Shown: positions 18,294-26,998 of the stretch, in pieces
Position numbering within the stretch: position 1 is the stretch's first letter
Layout: every line of letters begins with the position of its first letter
Assembly (NCBI GenBank): GCA_022729995.1
Contig: DZBS01000015.1
Span: forward strand, 1-40,820
Length of the DNA: 40,820 nt
From: Draconibacterium orientale
GTDB taxonomy: Bacteria > Bacteroidota > Bacteroidia > Bacteroidales > JAADGE01
Direction: 5' to 3'
Notes under the pieces: generated by a model
Database searches by the model: none
Seen by the model: only the letters and a program-made list of their open reading frames with translations
Told to the model about the DNA's origin: nothing
Made by a program: the position numbers and the translations under genes

Positions 18294-18878
18294 ATGTTAA
18301 AAGATTTAATATTAAAAAATAGGACATATCGCAGATTTTTTCAGGAACACAAAATAAGTGAACAAGAATTAATAGAATTAATAGATTTAGCAAGACTTTC
18401 GGCTTCTCCGAGAAATCAGCAGGCATTAAAATTTATGATTTCGTGCGAACCCGAAAAAAATCAAGAAATATTCCAAACATTAGCATGGGCGGGAGCTTTG
18501 CCGGAATGGAACGGACCCGAAGAAGGTGAAAAACCGTCGGCATATATTATTATTCTTGGCGATAAAGAAATTGTTCCGGACGGAAAAATTGCTTATAACG
18601 AAGCAGCTTTTGGAATTGCGGCACAATCAATTATGCTTGGTGCAACAGAAAAAGAACTTGGCGGTTGTATGATTGCAAATATTAAAAGAAATATTCTAAG
18701 AGAAAATCTTAAAATTAACGAACGTTATGAAATACTTTTGGTTTTGGCAATCGGTAAACCAAAAGAAAAAGTGTTTTTGACCGAAATGCCTGTCGACGGA
18801 AATTTTAAATATTTCAGAGATGAAAATCAAAATCATTTTGTACCAAAAAGAAATATTGACGAAATTATTATAAATTAA
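18294..18878 (+). CDS. Nitroreductase-family FMN protein
   Basis: 194 residues, typical for a single-domain nitroreductase. The FMN-binding start R-T-Y-R-R-F and S-A-S-P-R-N-Q-Q are seen, as is the later helix A-F-G-I-A-A-Q-S-I-M-L-G-A with the C-terminal G-G-C-M-I. These proteins use NAD(P)H to reduce nitro or quinone compounds; the native substrate is unknown. Stop and next start overlap in TAATG. Confidence 0.92.
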   Translation: MLKDLILKNRTYRRFFQEHKISEQELIELIDLARLSASPRNQQALKFMISCEPEKNQEIFQTLAWAGALPEWNGPEEGEKPSAYIIILGDKEIVPDGKIAYNEAAFGIAAQSIMLGATEKELGGCMIANIKRNILRENLKINERYEILLVLAIGKPKEKVFLTEMPVDGNFKYFRDENQNHFVPKRNIDEIIIN

Positions 18879-19753
18879 TGAAGATGGATTCATTCTCATA
18901 TACAATACTTTTCATAGTTTCATTAACACTTTTGGCATCTTTTTCGCGAAGGAAAAAACGTGACAGATGTCTGAAATATTTTTCCGGCTCACCAATAACA
19001 CTCGAAAGAATAAACGGAGAAATTACGGCAAAAGGAGTTTTAAAAGTTGAAAGCACCGGATTAGAATTAAAATACATTGAAAGAATTCAAAAAACTGCAC
19101 AAATTATTGAATCTTCATTTATTTTTTATAAATATGAGTTCGACCAAATTCAAGCAATAATAAGATATGTAGACGATTTAAGTGATTTGGCTAAAATAAA
19201 ACGAATAAAAACATTGCAAAAACTTTCGCATCATTCATTTTCAAAAAAATTTTGGAGAATGTTCTTAAGTTTTTTCAAAATTTTAAAAGATTCTTTAAAT
19301 GAAATTGTTAGTGCAATGGCATTACAATTTCAAAAAACTTCATCGGGAATGGTTTTTAAAACACAAGACAGTTTTGTGAAAAAACTAAATTCCGAATTGT
19401 TAGAATCAGTTGGCTCGGCTCACGAACCGTTAATTGAAAAATATATTGGCAAACGTGTTGTATTTGAACTTATTAAAGATGAAAAATTATACAAATATTC
19501 AGGTATTTTGAAAGATTATACAACGTCATTTATTCAACTTATGGATGTATTATATAAAACAGAAGATGAAAATATTGCGATGAATTGCGATATAATTATT
19601 CCACAAAAGCTTGGAATAATAAGACATTTTGGCCAAATTACCGAAGTAAAAAAATATCCGTTTGTAAATGAAGCTTCAAATTTTAATGAAAAAATAAAAA
19701 ATGTTTCTTTCAGAAAACGAAAAAACGAAAGAGAAAATCCAATAACAGAATAA
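18878..19753 (+). CDS. Membrane-anchored protein with Sm-like domain
   Basis: 291 residues. One N-terminal membrane helix (~7-22) is followed by an R-R-K-K-R stop-transfer, so the bulk is cytoplasmic. A helical middle leads to residues ~183-228, where I-G-K-R-V-V-F-E-L, Y-S-G-I-L-K-D-Y and F-I-Q-L-M-D-V read like the strands of an Sm/LSm or similar small beta-barrel. The C-terminus is basic. Function unknown; an RNA or membrane-surface role is speculation. It is translationally coupled to the nitroreductase and 10 nt ahead of ddl. Confidence 0.82.
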   Translation: MKMDSFSYTILFIVSLTLLASFSRRKKRDRCLKYFSGSPITLERINGEITAKGVLKVESTGLELKYIERIQKTAQIIESSFIFYKYEFDQIQAIIRYVDDLSDLAKIKRIKTLQKLSHHSFSKKFWRMFLSFFKILKDSLNEIVSAMALQFQKTSSGMVFKTQDSFVKKLNSELLESVGSAHEPLIEKYIGKRVVFELIKDEKLYKYSGILKDYTTSFIQLMDVLYKTEDENIAMNCDIIIPQKLGIIRHFGQITEVKKYPFVNEASNFNEKIKNVSFRKRKNERENPITE

Positions 19754-19763
19754 TTAAAAAAAA

Positions 19764-20771
19764 ATGAGCACAAAATCAAAGAAAAACATAGCCGTAATTT
19801 CCGGAGGATTTTCTTCCGAATTTTATATTTCGCTGAAATCGGGCGAAGCAATTGCTTCAAATATCGACAAAGAAAAATATAATGTTTATTCAGTTCAAAT
19901 TAAAAAAGATGAATGGATACTCACAAACGACCTGAATTGCGGAATTGTTATCAACAAAAACGATTTTAGTTTTAGCGACAACGGACAAAAAACAAAATTC
20001 GACTGCGTTGTTTCGGCAATTCACGGAACTCCGGGCGAAGACGGACTTTTGCAAGGATATTTTGATATGCTTGATATTCCATACGTTGGCAGCGGAGTTT
20101 TAACTTCTTCAATAACTTTTAACAAATTTTATTGCAACAATTATTTACGAAATTTCAAAAACATAAATATTTCCGATTCCGTTCTCATTACAAAAGGTCA
20201 GAATATCGACACGAAAAATATTATTGAAAAAGTCGGACTTCCATGTTTTGTTAAGCCAAACGCAGGCGGTTCGAGCTTTGGAGTTACAAAAGCAAAAAAA
20301 GAAGAAGACATTATTCCGGCAATAGAAACAGCATTTAAAGAATCCGACCAAGTAATAATTGAACGATTTGCAAAAGGCGATGAAATTCAATGCGGTATTT
20401 TTAAAATAAAAGGAAAAGAATACAAACTTCCGCTTGTAGAAATTGTTAGTAAAAACGAGTTTTTTGATTATCAGGCAAAATACGACCCAAATTTTTGTGA
20501 AGAAATTATTCCTGCAAGAATATCGGAAGAATTAACTTTAAAATGTCAAAAAATTACATCTGAAATTTACGATGCGCTTCATTGTAAAGGAATTGTGAGA
20601 ATGGATTTTATATTGAAAGACAACGAATTTTGGTTTTTGGAAGTAAATACAATTCCGGGAATGACAAACGAAAGCCTTGTTCCTCAGATGATTAAAAAAT
20701 CGGGAATGACAATTAAAGAAGTTATGACAATTTTGATTGAAGACACACTTAATAATGAAATTTCAATTTAA
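19764..20771 (+). CDS. ddl: D-alanine--D-alanine ligase
   Basis: 335 residues, ATP-grasp fold. It joins two D-alanines for peptidoglycan precursors. Seen: I-S-G-G-F-S-S-E at the start, H-G-T-P-G-E-D-G-L-L-Q-G, Y-V-G-S-G-V-L-T-S-S, the ATP-grasp K-P-N-A-G-G-S-S-F-G-V loop, and C-terminal E-V-N-T-I-P-G-M-T with the Mg ligands. It overlaps the start of the glycosyltransferase gene by 17 nt. Confidence 0.97.
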   Translation: MSTKSKKNIAVISGGFSSEFYISLKSGEAIASNIDKEKYNVYSVQIKKDEWILTNDLNCGIVINKNDFSFSDNGQKTKFDCVVSAIHGTPGEDGLLQGYFDMLDIPYVGSGVLTSSITFNKFYCNNYLRNFKNINISDSVLITKGQNIDTKNIIEKVGLPCFVKPNAGGSSFGVTKAKKEEDIIPAIETAFKESDQVIIERFAKGDEIQCGIFKIKGKEYKLPLVEIVSKNEFFDYQAKYDPNFCEEIIPARISEELTLKCQKITSEIYDALHCKGIVRMDFILKDNEFWFLEVNTIPGMTNESLVPQMIKKSGMTIKEVMTILIEDTLNNEISI

Positions 20772-22194
20772 AAATATAGGCAGTATAAAAAATTTACTGC
20801 CTTTTTATGTATTTTTCACTTTACTTACATTTTTTGTTTCAAATAATATTTTTTTTTGGGACACAGTTCAACTTGCCTCAAAACAAGCACATTATTTTTA
20901 CGAAAACAACTTTTCCGATTTCCTTTTGCCCGAAATTATCGACAGCGGACATATTCCAGGATTTGGAATTTACATTGCTTTTATCTGGAAAATTTTCGGT
21001 AAAACGCTATTTGTAAGCCATTTTGCAATGCTTCCGTTTTTATTCGGAATAGTTTTTCAAGCCCATAAATTGATAAAAAATTATATTGACGAAAAATACC
21101 AAATTTATGTTTTAATACTTTTGCTTGCCGACCCAACATTTTTGGGACAAGCAACACTTGTTTCGCCCGATATTGTTTTGATGTTCATGCTTTTGGGAGC
21201 AATAAACAGTGTAATTTCAAATAAAAACAGTTTAAAATCGATATTTATTTCCGGGCTTTTTCTCGTTAGCATGCGAGGAATGATGACTGCTTTGGCCGTT
21301 TTACTTTTCGATTTGGCAATTAACATCAGAAAAGAAAATTTTAAAAATATTGCAATTCAAATTATTAAAAAATCTGTAGCATATATTCCGGCTTTATTAA
21401 TTTTTATATTTTACGCAATTTATCATTTTCAGAAAAAAAATTGGTTTGCTTTTCACGAAAATTCGCCTTGGTCTGAAAATTTTAAACATGCCGATTTTCA
21501 AGGTTTCATAAAAAATATAGCAATATTAATTTGGAGAATTATAGATTTTGGAAGAATCATTTTATGGACTTTCGGAACTTTTATCTTTATAAAATATTTC
21601 AATAAAATAATAAAAAATCAAAAATCAAAAGAAATATTTTTACTTTTCATATTCACATTTATTACCCTGACATACAGCTTTTTAACATACAACAGTTTAA
21701 ACGGACACAGATACATTTTGCCTTTTCTTTTAATTTTTTCTTTATTTGCAGGATTTTTAATTTTCAATTTTATAAATAAAGAAAAAATAAAGTTCTTACT
21801 TTTTGCAATAATTTTAACCGGTTTGTTAAGCGGAAATCTTTGGATTTACCCCAAAAAAATTTCTCAAGGTTGGGATTCGTCATTGGCTCAACTAAATTAT
21901 TTTAAATTGAGAAAAAATATGATTGGTTACATGCAAAAAGAAAACATTAAAATTACCGAAACCGGTTGCACATTTCCAAATATTGCTCAAACAAAATATC
22001 TTGAGCTTAATGAAGACACAACCGCTTTTGCAAACTTAAACACAGAAGAAAACAAATATATTTTATACTCAAATATTTACAACGATTTTTCCAAAGAAAA
22101 CATCATAAAAATAAGAGAAAATTACACTAAAATTAAATCTTATAAATCAAATGGTGTTTTTTTAGAATTATATAAAAAACAAAAAAATGAATGA
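20755..22194 (+). CDS. GT-C/PMT-like membrane glycosyltransferase
   Basis: 479 residues from the ATG at 20755 (a TTG at 20737 is in frame but less likely). About ten membrane helices; the first loop holds W-D-T-V-Q-L-A-S-K-Q-A-H, an acidic-site motif typical of PMT/ArnT-like GT-C enzymes that use lipid-phosphate sugars. Later there are A-D-P-T-F-L-G-Q and S-P-D-I-V. It probably transfers a sugar to an envelope glycan or lipid; acceptor unknown. The last ~88 codons are duplicated downstream at 22426. A hairpin resembling a terminator lies within codons 9-17. Confidence 0.85.
   Translation: MKFQFKNIGSIKNLLPFYVFFTLLTFFVSNNIFFWDTVQLASKQAHYFYENNFSDFLLPEIIDSGHIPGFGIYIAFIWKIFGKTLFVSHFAMLPFLFGIVFQAHKLIKNYIDEKYQIYVLILLLADPTFLGQATLVSPDIVLMFMLLGAINSVISNKNSLKSIFISGLFLVSMRGMMTALAVLLFDLAINIRKENFKNIAIQIIKKSVAYIPALLIFIFYAIYHFQKKNWFAFHENSPWSENFKHADFQGFIKNIAILIWRIIDFGRIILWTFGTFIFIKYFNKIIKNQKSKEIFLLFIFTFITLTYSFLTYNSLNGHRYILPFLLIFSLFAGFLIFNFINKEKIKFLLFAIILTGLLSGNLWIYPKKISQGWDSSLAQLNYFKLRKNMIGYMQKENIKITETGCTFPNIAQTKYLELNEDTTAFANLNTEENKYILYSNIYNDFSKENIIKIRENYTKIKSYKSNGVFLELYKKQKNE
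20778..20806 (+). terminator. Terminator-like hairpin inside the glycosyltransferase 5' end
   Basis: GGCAGTA (20779-20785) and TACTGCC (20795-20801) form a stem followed by TTTTT. It begins 8 nt after the ddl stop but lies within the first codons of the next gene. It could partly terminate ddl transcripts or act as an attenuator. Confidence 0.45.
21926..22091 (+). repeat. 166-bp direct repeat, copy 1
   Basis: Identical base for base to 22426-22591 (offset exactly 500). It is inside the glycosyltransferase coding region. After 22091 the similarity continues at a lower level to about 22192, ending with AAAAAAATGAAT. Confidence 0.95.
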
Positions 22195-22425
22195 TGCTGG
22201 TAAAATTTTAATTTACAGAACTCCAAAAGGAAATACGAAAATTGATGTCCTACTGCAAAATGAAACTATTTGGCTTAATCAAAAACAAATATCCGAATTA
22301 TTTCAAACTACAGTTCCAAATGTGAATATGCACATTAAAAACATTATTGAAGAAGGTGAATTAGAGAAAGTTTCAACTATTCAGAATTTCTTAATAGTTC
22401 AAAAAGAAGGCAAAAGAAGTGTAAA
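22187..22425 (+). pseudogene. RhuM-family protein, N-terminal fragment
   Basis: The first ~77 codons match the N-terminus of the RhuM (virulence protein) family: G-K-I-L-I-Y-R-T-P-K-G, V-L-L-Q-N-E-T-I-W-L-N-Q-K-Q-I-S-E-L-F and H-I-K-N-I-I-E-E-G-E-L. Full-length family members are over 300 residues. Here the frame runs into the repeated glycosyltransferase segment near 22425 and stops at 22450 after ~10 unrelated residues. Its ATG overlaps the glycosyltransferase stop. RhuM-type genes are often found in mobile or phage-associated loci, so this is likely a remnant of transferred DNA. Confidence 0.85.
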
Positions 22426-22591
22426 GTTACATGCAAAAAGAAAACATTAAAATTACCGAAACCGGTTGCACATTTCCAAATATTGCTCAAACAAAATATC
22501 TTGAGCTTAATGAAGACACAACCGCTTTTGCAAACTTAAACACAGAAGAAAACAAATATATTTTATACTCAAATATTTACAACGATTTTTC
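22426..22591 (+). repeat. 166-bp direct repeat, copy 2
   Basis: Identical to 21926-22091. It begins at the junction with the RhuM fragment (shared GTTAC) and is followed by ~100 bp of diverged similarity leading straight into the mqnC start. Confidence 0.95.
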
Positions 22592-22742
22592 GGAAAAAGA
22601 CATCAATAAAATAAGAAAAAATTACATTAAAATAAAATCTTATAAATCGTTAGGTGTTTTTTTAGAATTATATAAAAACAAAAAAAATGAATCTCGAAAA
22701 ATTATATCAAAAAGCAATAAATCAAGAATTCCTTTCAATTGA
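22426..22742 (+). pseudogene. Duplicated C-terminal tail of the glycosyltransferase
   Basis: The frame repeats the last ~88 residues of the glycosyltransferase at 20755, identical at first and then with changes such as S-E-K-D-I-N for S-K-E-N-I-I. It then runs 56 nt into mqnC in another frame. It has no membrane segment or catalytic region, so it is not an independent gene. It may be the tail of a former tandem paralogue, or of the original gene before a rearrangement. Confidence 0.8.
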
Positions 22743-23784
22743 AGAAGGACTTTTTCTTTACAACACTGCTCCTACTGCCGAACTTGCATTTATTGGAAAC
22801 GAGCTCAGAAAGAAAAATCAAAATCCCGAAACTCTGAATAAAGTTGGTTGGATAATTGACAGAAACGTAAACATTACAAATGTTTGCATTGCTCAATGTC
22901 AGTTTTGCAATTTCTATCGTCGACCAAATGCTCCGGATATTTATATCACAACAATTGACGAATATAAAGAAAAAATTAAAGTTTTGAAAGAATTTGGAGG
23001 AAATCAGCTTTTATTGCAAGGCGGACTTCACCCAAAATTAGGGCTTGAATTTTACAAAAAACTATTTTCGGATTTAAAAGAAATTGCTCCCGATGTTAAA
23101 CTTCATGCACTCGGACCTGCTGAAATTCATCACATTGCTCGACTTACAAAAACCGATTACAGAACAGTTTTAATTGAACTTACAAAATCGGGTCTCGACA
23201 GTTTGCCCGGAGCCGGCGCCGAAATATTAAACGACAGAGTTAGAAATACCGTTTCAAAAGGAAAATGCACCGCTCAACAATGGCTCGACGTAATGAAAGA
23301 AGCACACAAACTAAAAATTACCACATCGGCAACAATGATGTTCGGACACATAGAAACTCGCTATGAAAGAATAGAACATTTTGTAAAACTCAGAGAAGTT
23401 CAAGCCGAAAAACCGAACGATTCGGAAGGATTTACAACATTTATTCCTTGGCCTTTTCAGGACGAAGGAACAGAATTAAATCAAGAATCGGGAGTTACAA
23501 ACACTGTTACAACCGATGAATATATAAGAACTATTGCAATTGCAAGAATTATGATGCCGAATATTAAAAACATACAAGCTTCGTGGCTCACAGTCGGAAA
23601 AAATACAGGTCAAATTAGTCTTCACAGCGGAGCAAACGATTTTGGTTCAATAATGATTGAAGAAAATGTAGTTTCGGTTGCCGGAGCAACACAAACATTT
23701 AACGCCAAGGAAATTCAAGAAGCAATAATAGAGTCGGGATTCACGCCTGCATACAGAAATCAAAAATACGAATATCAGAATTAA
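22687..23784 (+). CDS. mqnC: Cyclic dehypoxanthinyl futalosine synthase (menaquinone, futalosine route)
   Basis: 365 residues, radical SAM enzyme. It converts dehypoxanthine futalosine to its cyclic form in the futalosine pathway to menaquinone. The 4Fe-4S motif is C67-I-A-Q-C71-Q-F-C74, followed by N-F-Y-R-R-P. Further family segments: L-L-Q-G-G-L-H-P, S-G-L-D-S-L-P-G-A-G-A-E-I-L, F-G-H-I-E-T and F-I-P-W-P-F-Q. The ATG at 22687 lies directly at the end of the repeated segment, so the rearrangement did not damage it, though it may have changed its transcription. Confidence 0.96.
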   Translation: MNLEKLYQKAINQEFLSIEEGLFLYNTAPTAELAFIGNELRKKNQNPETLNKVGWIIDRNVNITNVCIAQCQFCNFYRRPNAPDIYITTIDEYKEKIKVLKEFGGNQLLLQGGLHPKLGLEFYKKLFSDLKEIAPDVKLHALGPAEIHHIARLTKTDYRTVLIELTKSGLDSLPGAGAEILNDRVRNTVSKGKCTAQQWLDVMKEAHKLKITTSATMMFGHIETRYERIEHFVKLREVQAEKPNDSEGFTTFIPWPFQDEGTELNQESGVTNTVTTDEYIRTIAIARIMMPNIKNIQASWLTVGKNTGQISLHSGANDFGSIMIEENVVSVAGATQTFNAKEIQEAIIESGFTPAYRNQKYEYQN

Positions 23785-23937
23785 AAAAATCGGATAAAAT
23801 CTATCAAAATAATTTTCATAAAACATTGTTTTATACTATATTGCAAAAATATATTTTGTGATGAAATAATATTGTAACAAAAATATTCTTCTGCCAAATA
23901 AATATAAACTGTATCTTAATCAAGAATAACTGTTAAA

Positions 23938-25302
23938 ATGAAAAAACTTTTTGAATATTTCAAACCCAAAGGTGAATTGAGTTTTTTTGAAACTCAAAAG
24001 ATTAAAGCATTTATAACAATTATTTTAATTATAATAACATTTATTTTAGTCCTTTTTACAGAATATACACTAAACAGCACAGCAAATACATCAACAGTTT
24101 TAAAAATTTTGCCGCTTGGAGCAATTTTTGCGTTTAGTGAATTATTAATACTAAAAAAATACGGAATAAATGTTGCCGGAAATATATTAACAACCGGCTT
24201 CATATTATTAATTGCAATTCCTTTAAATAAATTTGATTTAAATATTTCAATAATAATAAAATACACACAAGGTTTTTATCTAATATTGGCAGTTTTAACA
24301 ATTGGAGCATTATTCTCAACAAAAAAAATGATTTTTGTGAATGCTTTAATAATTTTAATAACAACAACCCGCGGTTACATATTTGCGATAGACCAATTAC
24401 CCGCTGAAAAAGAGATGCTTACTGCAGGATTTATTTTTCATTCAATCTCAGTTGTTATAATTTCTATTATAATATTCTCAACAATAAAATTTTCTGAAAA
24501 TGCAATTAAACTTGCAAATAATGATGCAGAATTAAACAGAAAACAAAATAAAATTTTATTAGATTTAGTTTCCGGAATAAAAATAAGTTCATTAGAAATA
24601 TTCCAAGCAGGCGAACAATTATCTTCTGTATCACAACAAATTTCTCTGCGAGCAGAAGAGCAGGATTCTGCTACTGATATTATATCTATGGCTCTTGAGC
24701 ACATGTCGGCAACAATAAGTTCAAATACCGAAATTGCCGAAAAAACCGGACAAATTTCCGAAAAATCGGCAAACGATATAAAAGAAAGCAATAAATTATT
24801 TGTAGAAACAATCAATTCCGTTAATAATATCAGCAGTAAAATAAATATAATTCAAGATATTTCATTTCAAACAAATATATTATCGTTAAACGCATCAATA
24901 GAAGCCGCAAAAGCAGGCGAAAAAGGCAAAGGATTTTCGGTTGTTGCACAAGAAGTTAGAATGCTTGCCGAAAAATCAAAAAAAGAATCGGAACAAATAA
25001 ACGAATTATCAAACAACGGAAAAAAAGTATCAAAACTTGCAGGCGATAAAATGGAAAAAGTAGTTGGAGAAATAATAAAAAGTGCTTCTTTGGTAAATGA
25101 AATTGTTGTTGCAGGAAAAAATCAAATTATAGAAATTCAAGCAATAAACCAATCATTTAAACAACTAGCAACAATAACATCGGGAAATTCTTCGGCGGCA
25201 GAAGAAATGTCAGTTTCGGCAGAACAATTATCGGCTCAGGCAGAACATTTAAAAAACTTAATAAGCAATTTTAATGAAAATAATTTAGTTGATAATTTGT
25301 AA
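23938..25302 (+). CDS. Multi-TM chemoreceptor-like (MCP) protein without HAMP
   Basis: 454 residues. The first ~190 hold five or six membrane helices with very short loops, so no external ligand domain is present. The second half is an MCP signalling coiled coil with the hairpin tip [20 protein letters not shown] (~305-335) and [13 protein letters not shown]. No HAMP domain joins them. It may sense membrane or cytoplasmic state. No CheA/CheW gene is nearby; the partner is unknown. Confidence 0.9.
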   Translation: MKKLFEYFKPKGELSFFETQKIKAFITIILIIITFILVLFTEYTLNSTANTSTVLKILPLGAIFAFSELLILKKYGINVAGNILTTGFILLIAIPLNKFDLNISIIIKYTQGFYLILAVLTIGALFSTKKMIFVNALIILITTTRGYIFAIDQLPAEKEMLTAGFIFHSISVVIISIIIFSTIKFSENAIKLANNDAELNRKQNKILLDLVSGIKISSLEIFQAGEQLSSVSQQISLRAEEQDSATDIISMALEHMSATISSNTEIAEKTGQISEKSANDIKESNKLFVETINSVNNISSKINIIQDISFQTNILSLNASIEAAKAGEKGKGFSVVAQEVRMLAEKSKKESEQINELSNNGKKVSKLAGDKMEKVVGEIIKSASLVNEIVVAGKNQIIEIQAINQSFKQLATITSGNSSAAEEMSVSAEQLSAQAEHLKNLISNFNENNLVDNL

Positions 25303-25422
25303 ATATTCCAAAAAAAACACAAAATATCTTAAAATTTTTGAAAATATTAAATTTGCCAACAGTTGATTTATCAGCCACTTATAAAATTCAAAAAAAAAAT
25401 TGGTCAAATAATCACCAATATA

Positions 25423-25453
25423 TTTGCTCCATATTAAAATATAACTACCTTTG
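25423..25453 (+). promoter_or_regulatory. Promoter TTTG-N19-TACCTTTG for the cold-shock gene
   Basis: TTTG at 25423-25426 and TACCTTTG at 25446-25453, separated by 19 nt, fit the Bacteroidota consensus closely. The start codon is 27 nt further on, so the leader is short, unlike the long cold-shock leaders of E. coli. Confidence 0.8.
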
Positions 25454-25480
25454 TTTCTTTTAAAATAATACGTTTAACAA

Positions 25481-25672
25481 ATGAAAAATGGAACAGTAAA
25501 ATTCTTCAACGAATCTAAAGGATTTGGATTTGTAACTGAAGAAAATTCAAAAAAAGAGTATTTCGTACACGTTTCGGGTTTAATTGATGAAATCAGAGAA
25601 GGCGATCAAGTAGAGTTTGAATTACAAGAAGGAAAAAAAGGATTAAATGCAGTAAACGTTAAAGTAATTTAA
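25481..25672 (+). CDS. Cold-shock domain protein
   Basis: 63 residues, one cold-shock OB-fold that binds single-stranded RNA/DNA. RNP1 reads K-G-F-G-F-V and RNP2 F-V-H-V-S, after the typical G-T-V-K-F-F-N start. Monocistronic, with a strong promoter and a strong terminator. This fits the CspA family; the number of paralogues in the genome is not known. Confidence 0.96.
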   Translation: MKNGTVKFFNESKGFGFVTEENSKKEYFVHVSGLIDEIREGDQVEFELQEGKKGLNAVNVKVI

Positions 25673-25704
25673 TTTTTACTGAATATTTTTCTTAGTCAAA
25701 GTAC

Positions 25705-25732
25705 AGCCTGTTAGAAATAACAGGCTTTTTTT
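25705..25732 (+). terminator. Intrinsic terminator after the cold-shock gene
   Basis: AGCCTGTTA-GAAA-TAACAGGCT is a perfect 9-bp stem with a GAAA loop, followed by a T-run. Confidence 0.95.
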
Positions 25733-25780
25733 GTGTTTAAAAATTATAAATTTACAATTTAAAAGAAATCATAAAAACAA

Positions 25781-26842
25781 ATGAATATCCAACCAAAAAG
25801 ACCAGAACCAATTATTTCCGAAATTGATGTTGTTACTTTTCACAAAAACTCAAATATTAAAGATACTTTAGAAGCAATTCTCGAAGGCGAATATATTTTA
25901 ATAGTTGACTTTTACAGTTCCGGACTTCTTCTTATTAACGAACTTAAAAAATATTTGAGGAAGAAAAATACTCAAACAAATTTCCACAATCAAAGAAATT
26001 TTCGTAATACTTTTCAGAATCTTTCAAATAAAATTTTATTAGATATTTCAAATAATAAATTAAGCGTAAAAAAATCGCCCGAAATTGGTTGGTTAAAAAA
26101 ATTATATCCCGATATAAAAGATTTTGCACTTCCTTTTCCTAAAGTTCAAGGCTTAAACAGCGCTTGGCAATGGTATGAAAAAGGAGTTTTTATACCAATT
26201 TTAAAAACAAAAATTTATCCTTATTACGGAACCTATTTCCCCACTCGATTTGAGCATTTAGAACTTTTTGAAGAATGGCTTTTAAATTATGAAGGAGAAA
26301 AAAATTCGGCAATTGATATTGGAATCGGCAGCGGAATTTTATCGTTTCTAATGGCAAATCATAATTTTAAAAATATTACAGGAACAGATACAAATCCAAA
26401 TTCAATTATCGGAATAAAAGAATTTATTGCCAAAAACCCGGAATATTCAAATATAAATTTAAAATTAGGAAATCTTTTTGCCGATATTGACACAAGCACA
26501 GATCTTATTGTTTTTAATCCGCCTTGGTTGCCATCGAAAAACGAAATTAACGGTTTGGATAATGCGATTTATTACGACAAAAATCTTTTTTCCGATTTCT
26601 TTTCTGAAGCAAAAAAACATTTGAACACTGAAGGAAAAATTGCAATATTATTTTCAAATTTATCACAAATAACAAATCTTTCAAACACAAATCCAATTGA
26701 AGAAGAAATAAATAACGGAGGAAATTTTAAGAAAGATTTATTGATAAAAAAATCGGTAAAACCGGCATCTGAAAAAACTAAAAGAGATTTGAACCGAAGA
26801 GCCGACGAAATTGTGGAATTGTGGATTCTTTCACATAAATAG
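25781..26842 (+). CDS. SAM-dependent methyltransferase with NPPW motif
   Basis: 353 residues. Residues ~178-186 are A-I-D-I-G-I-G-S-G (SAM-binding motif I), followed by T-G-T-D-T-N-P and, near 246, F-N-P-P-W-L-P. NPPY/W is typical of enzymes that methylate planar nitrogens in RNA, DNA or protein glutamine (N6-adenine, HemK-like). The ~150-residue N-terminal part, with Y-P-Y-Y-G-T-Y-F-P at its end, is not recognised and could hold the substrate site. Monocistronic by spacing. The exact substrate cannot be told. Confidence 0.85.
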   Translation: MNIQPKRPEPIISEIDVVTFHKNSNIKDTLEAILEGEYILIVDFYSSGLLLINELKKYLRKKNTQTNFHNQRNFRNTFQNLSNKILLDISNNKLSVKKSPEIGWLKKLYPDIKDFALPFPKVQGLNSAWQWYEKGVFIPILKTKIYPYYGTYFPTRFEHLELFEEWLLNYEGEKNSAIDIGIGSGILSFLMANHNFKNITGTDTNPNSIIGIKEFIAKNPEYSNINLKLGNLFADIDTSTDLIVFNPPWLPSKNEINGLDNAIYYDKNLFSDFFSEAKKHLNTEGKIAILFSNLSQITNLSNTNPIEEEINNGGNFKKDLLIKKSVKPASEKTKRDLNRRADEIVELWILSHK

Positions 26843-26998
26843 TTCAAAAATTTGAACAATATTAACAAAGTTTTTTTTAAGAATTCCGACCAAACCAAAT
26901 AAAAAAAATTCCTTAAAAATGATTTTATCCAATTAAATGCCTTAACTTTATTTTAAGAAAAAATAATAGAATAATTTCCTAAAATAAATACTAAAGTC

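Noticed and set aside
20807-21016. Alternative start of a gene after the hairpin near 20800
   Set aside because: The ATG at 20807 is in a different frame from the glycosyltransferase and opens a short frame without domains.
22431-22742. Independent 103-residue protein gene
   Set aside because: It is a duplicate of the glycosyltransferase tail running into mqnC in another frame; no own promoter or domain.
23818-23834. Terminator after mqnC
   Set aside because: ATAAAAC-ATT-GTTTTAT is a small AT-only stem without a T-run; too weak to call.
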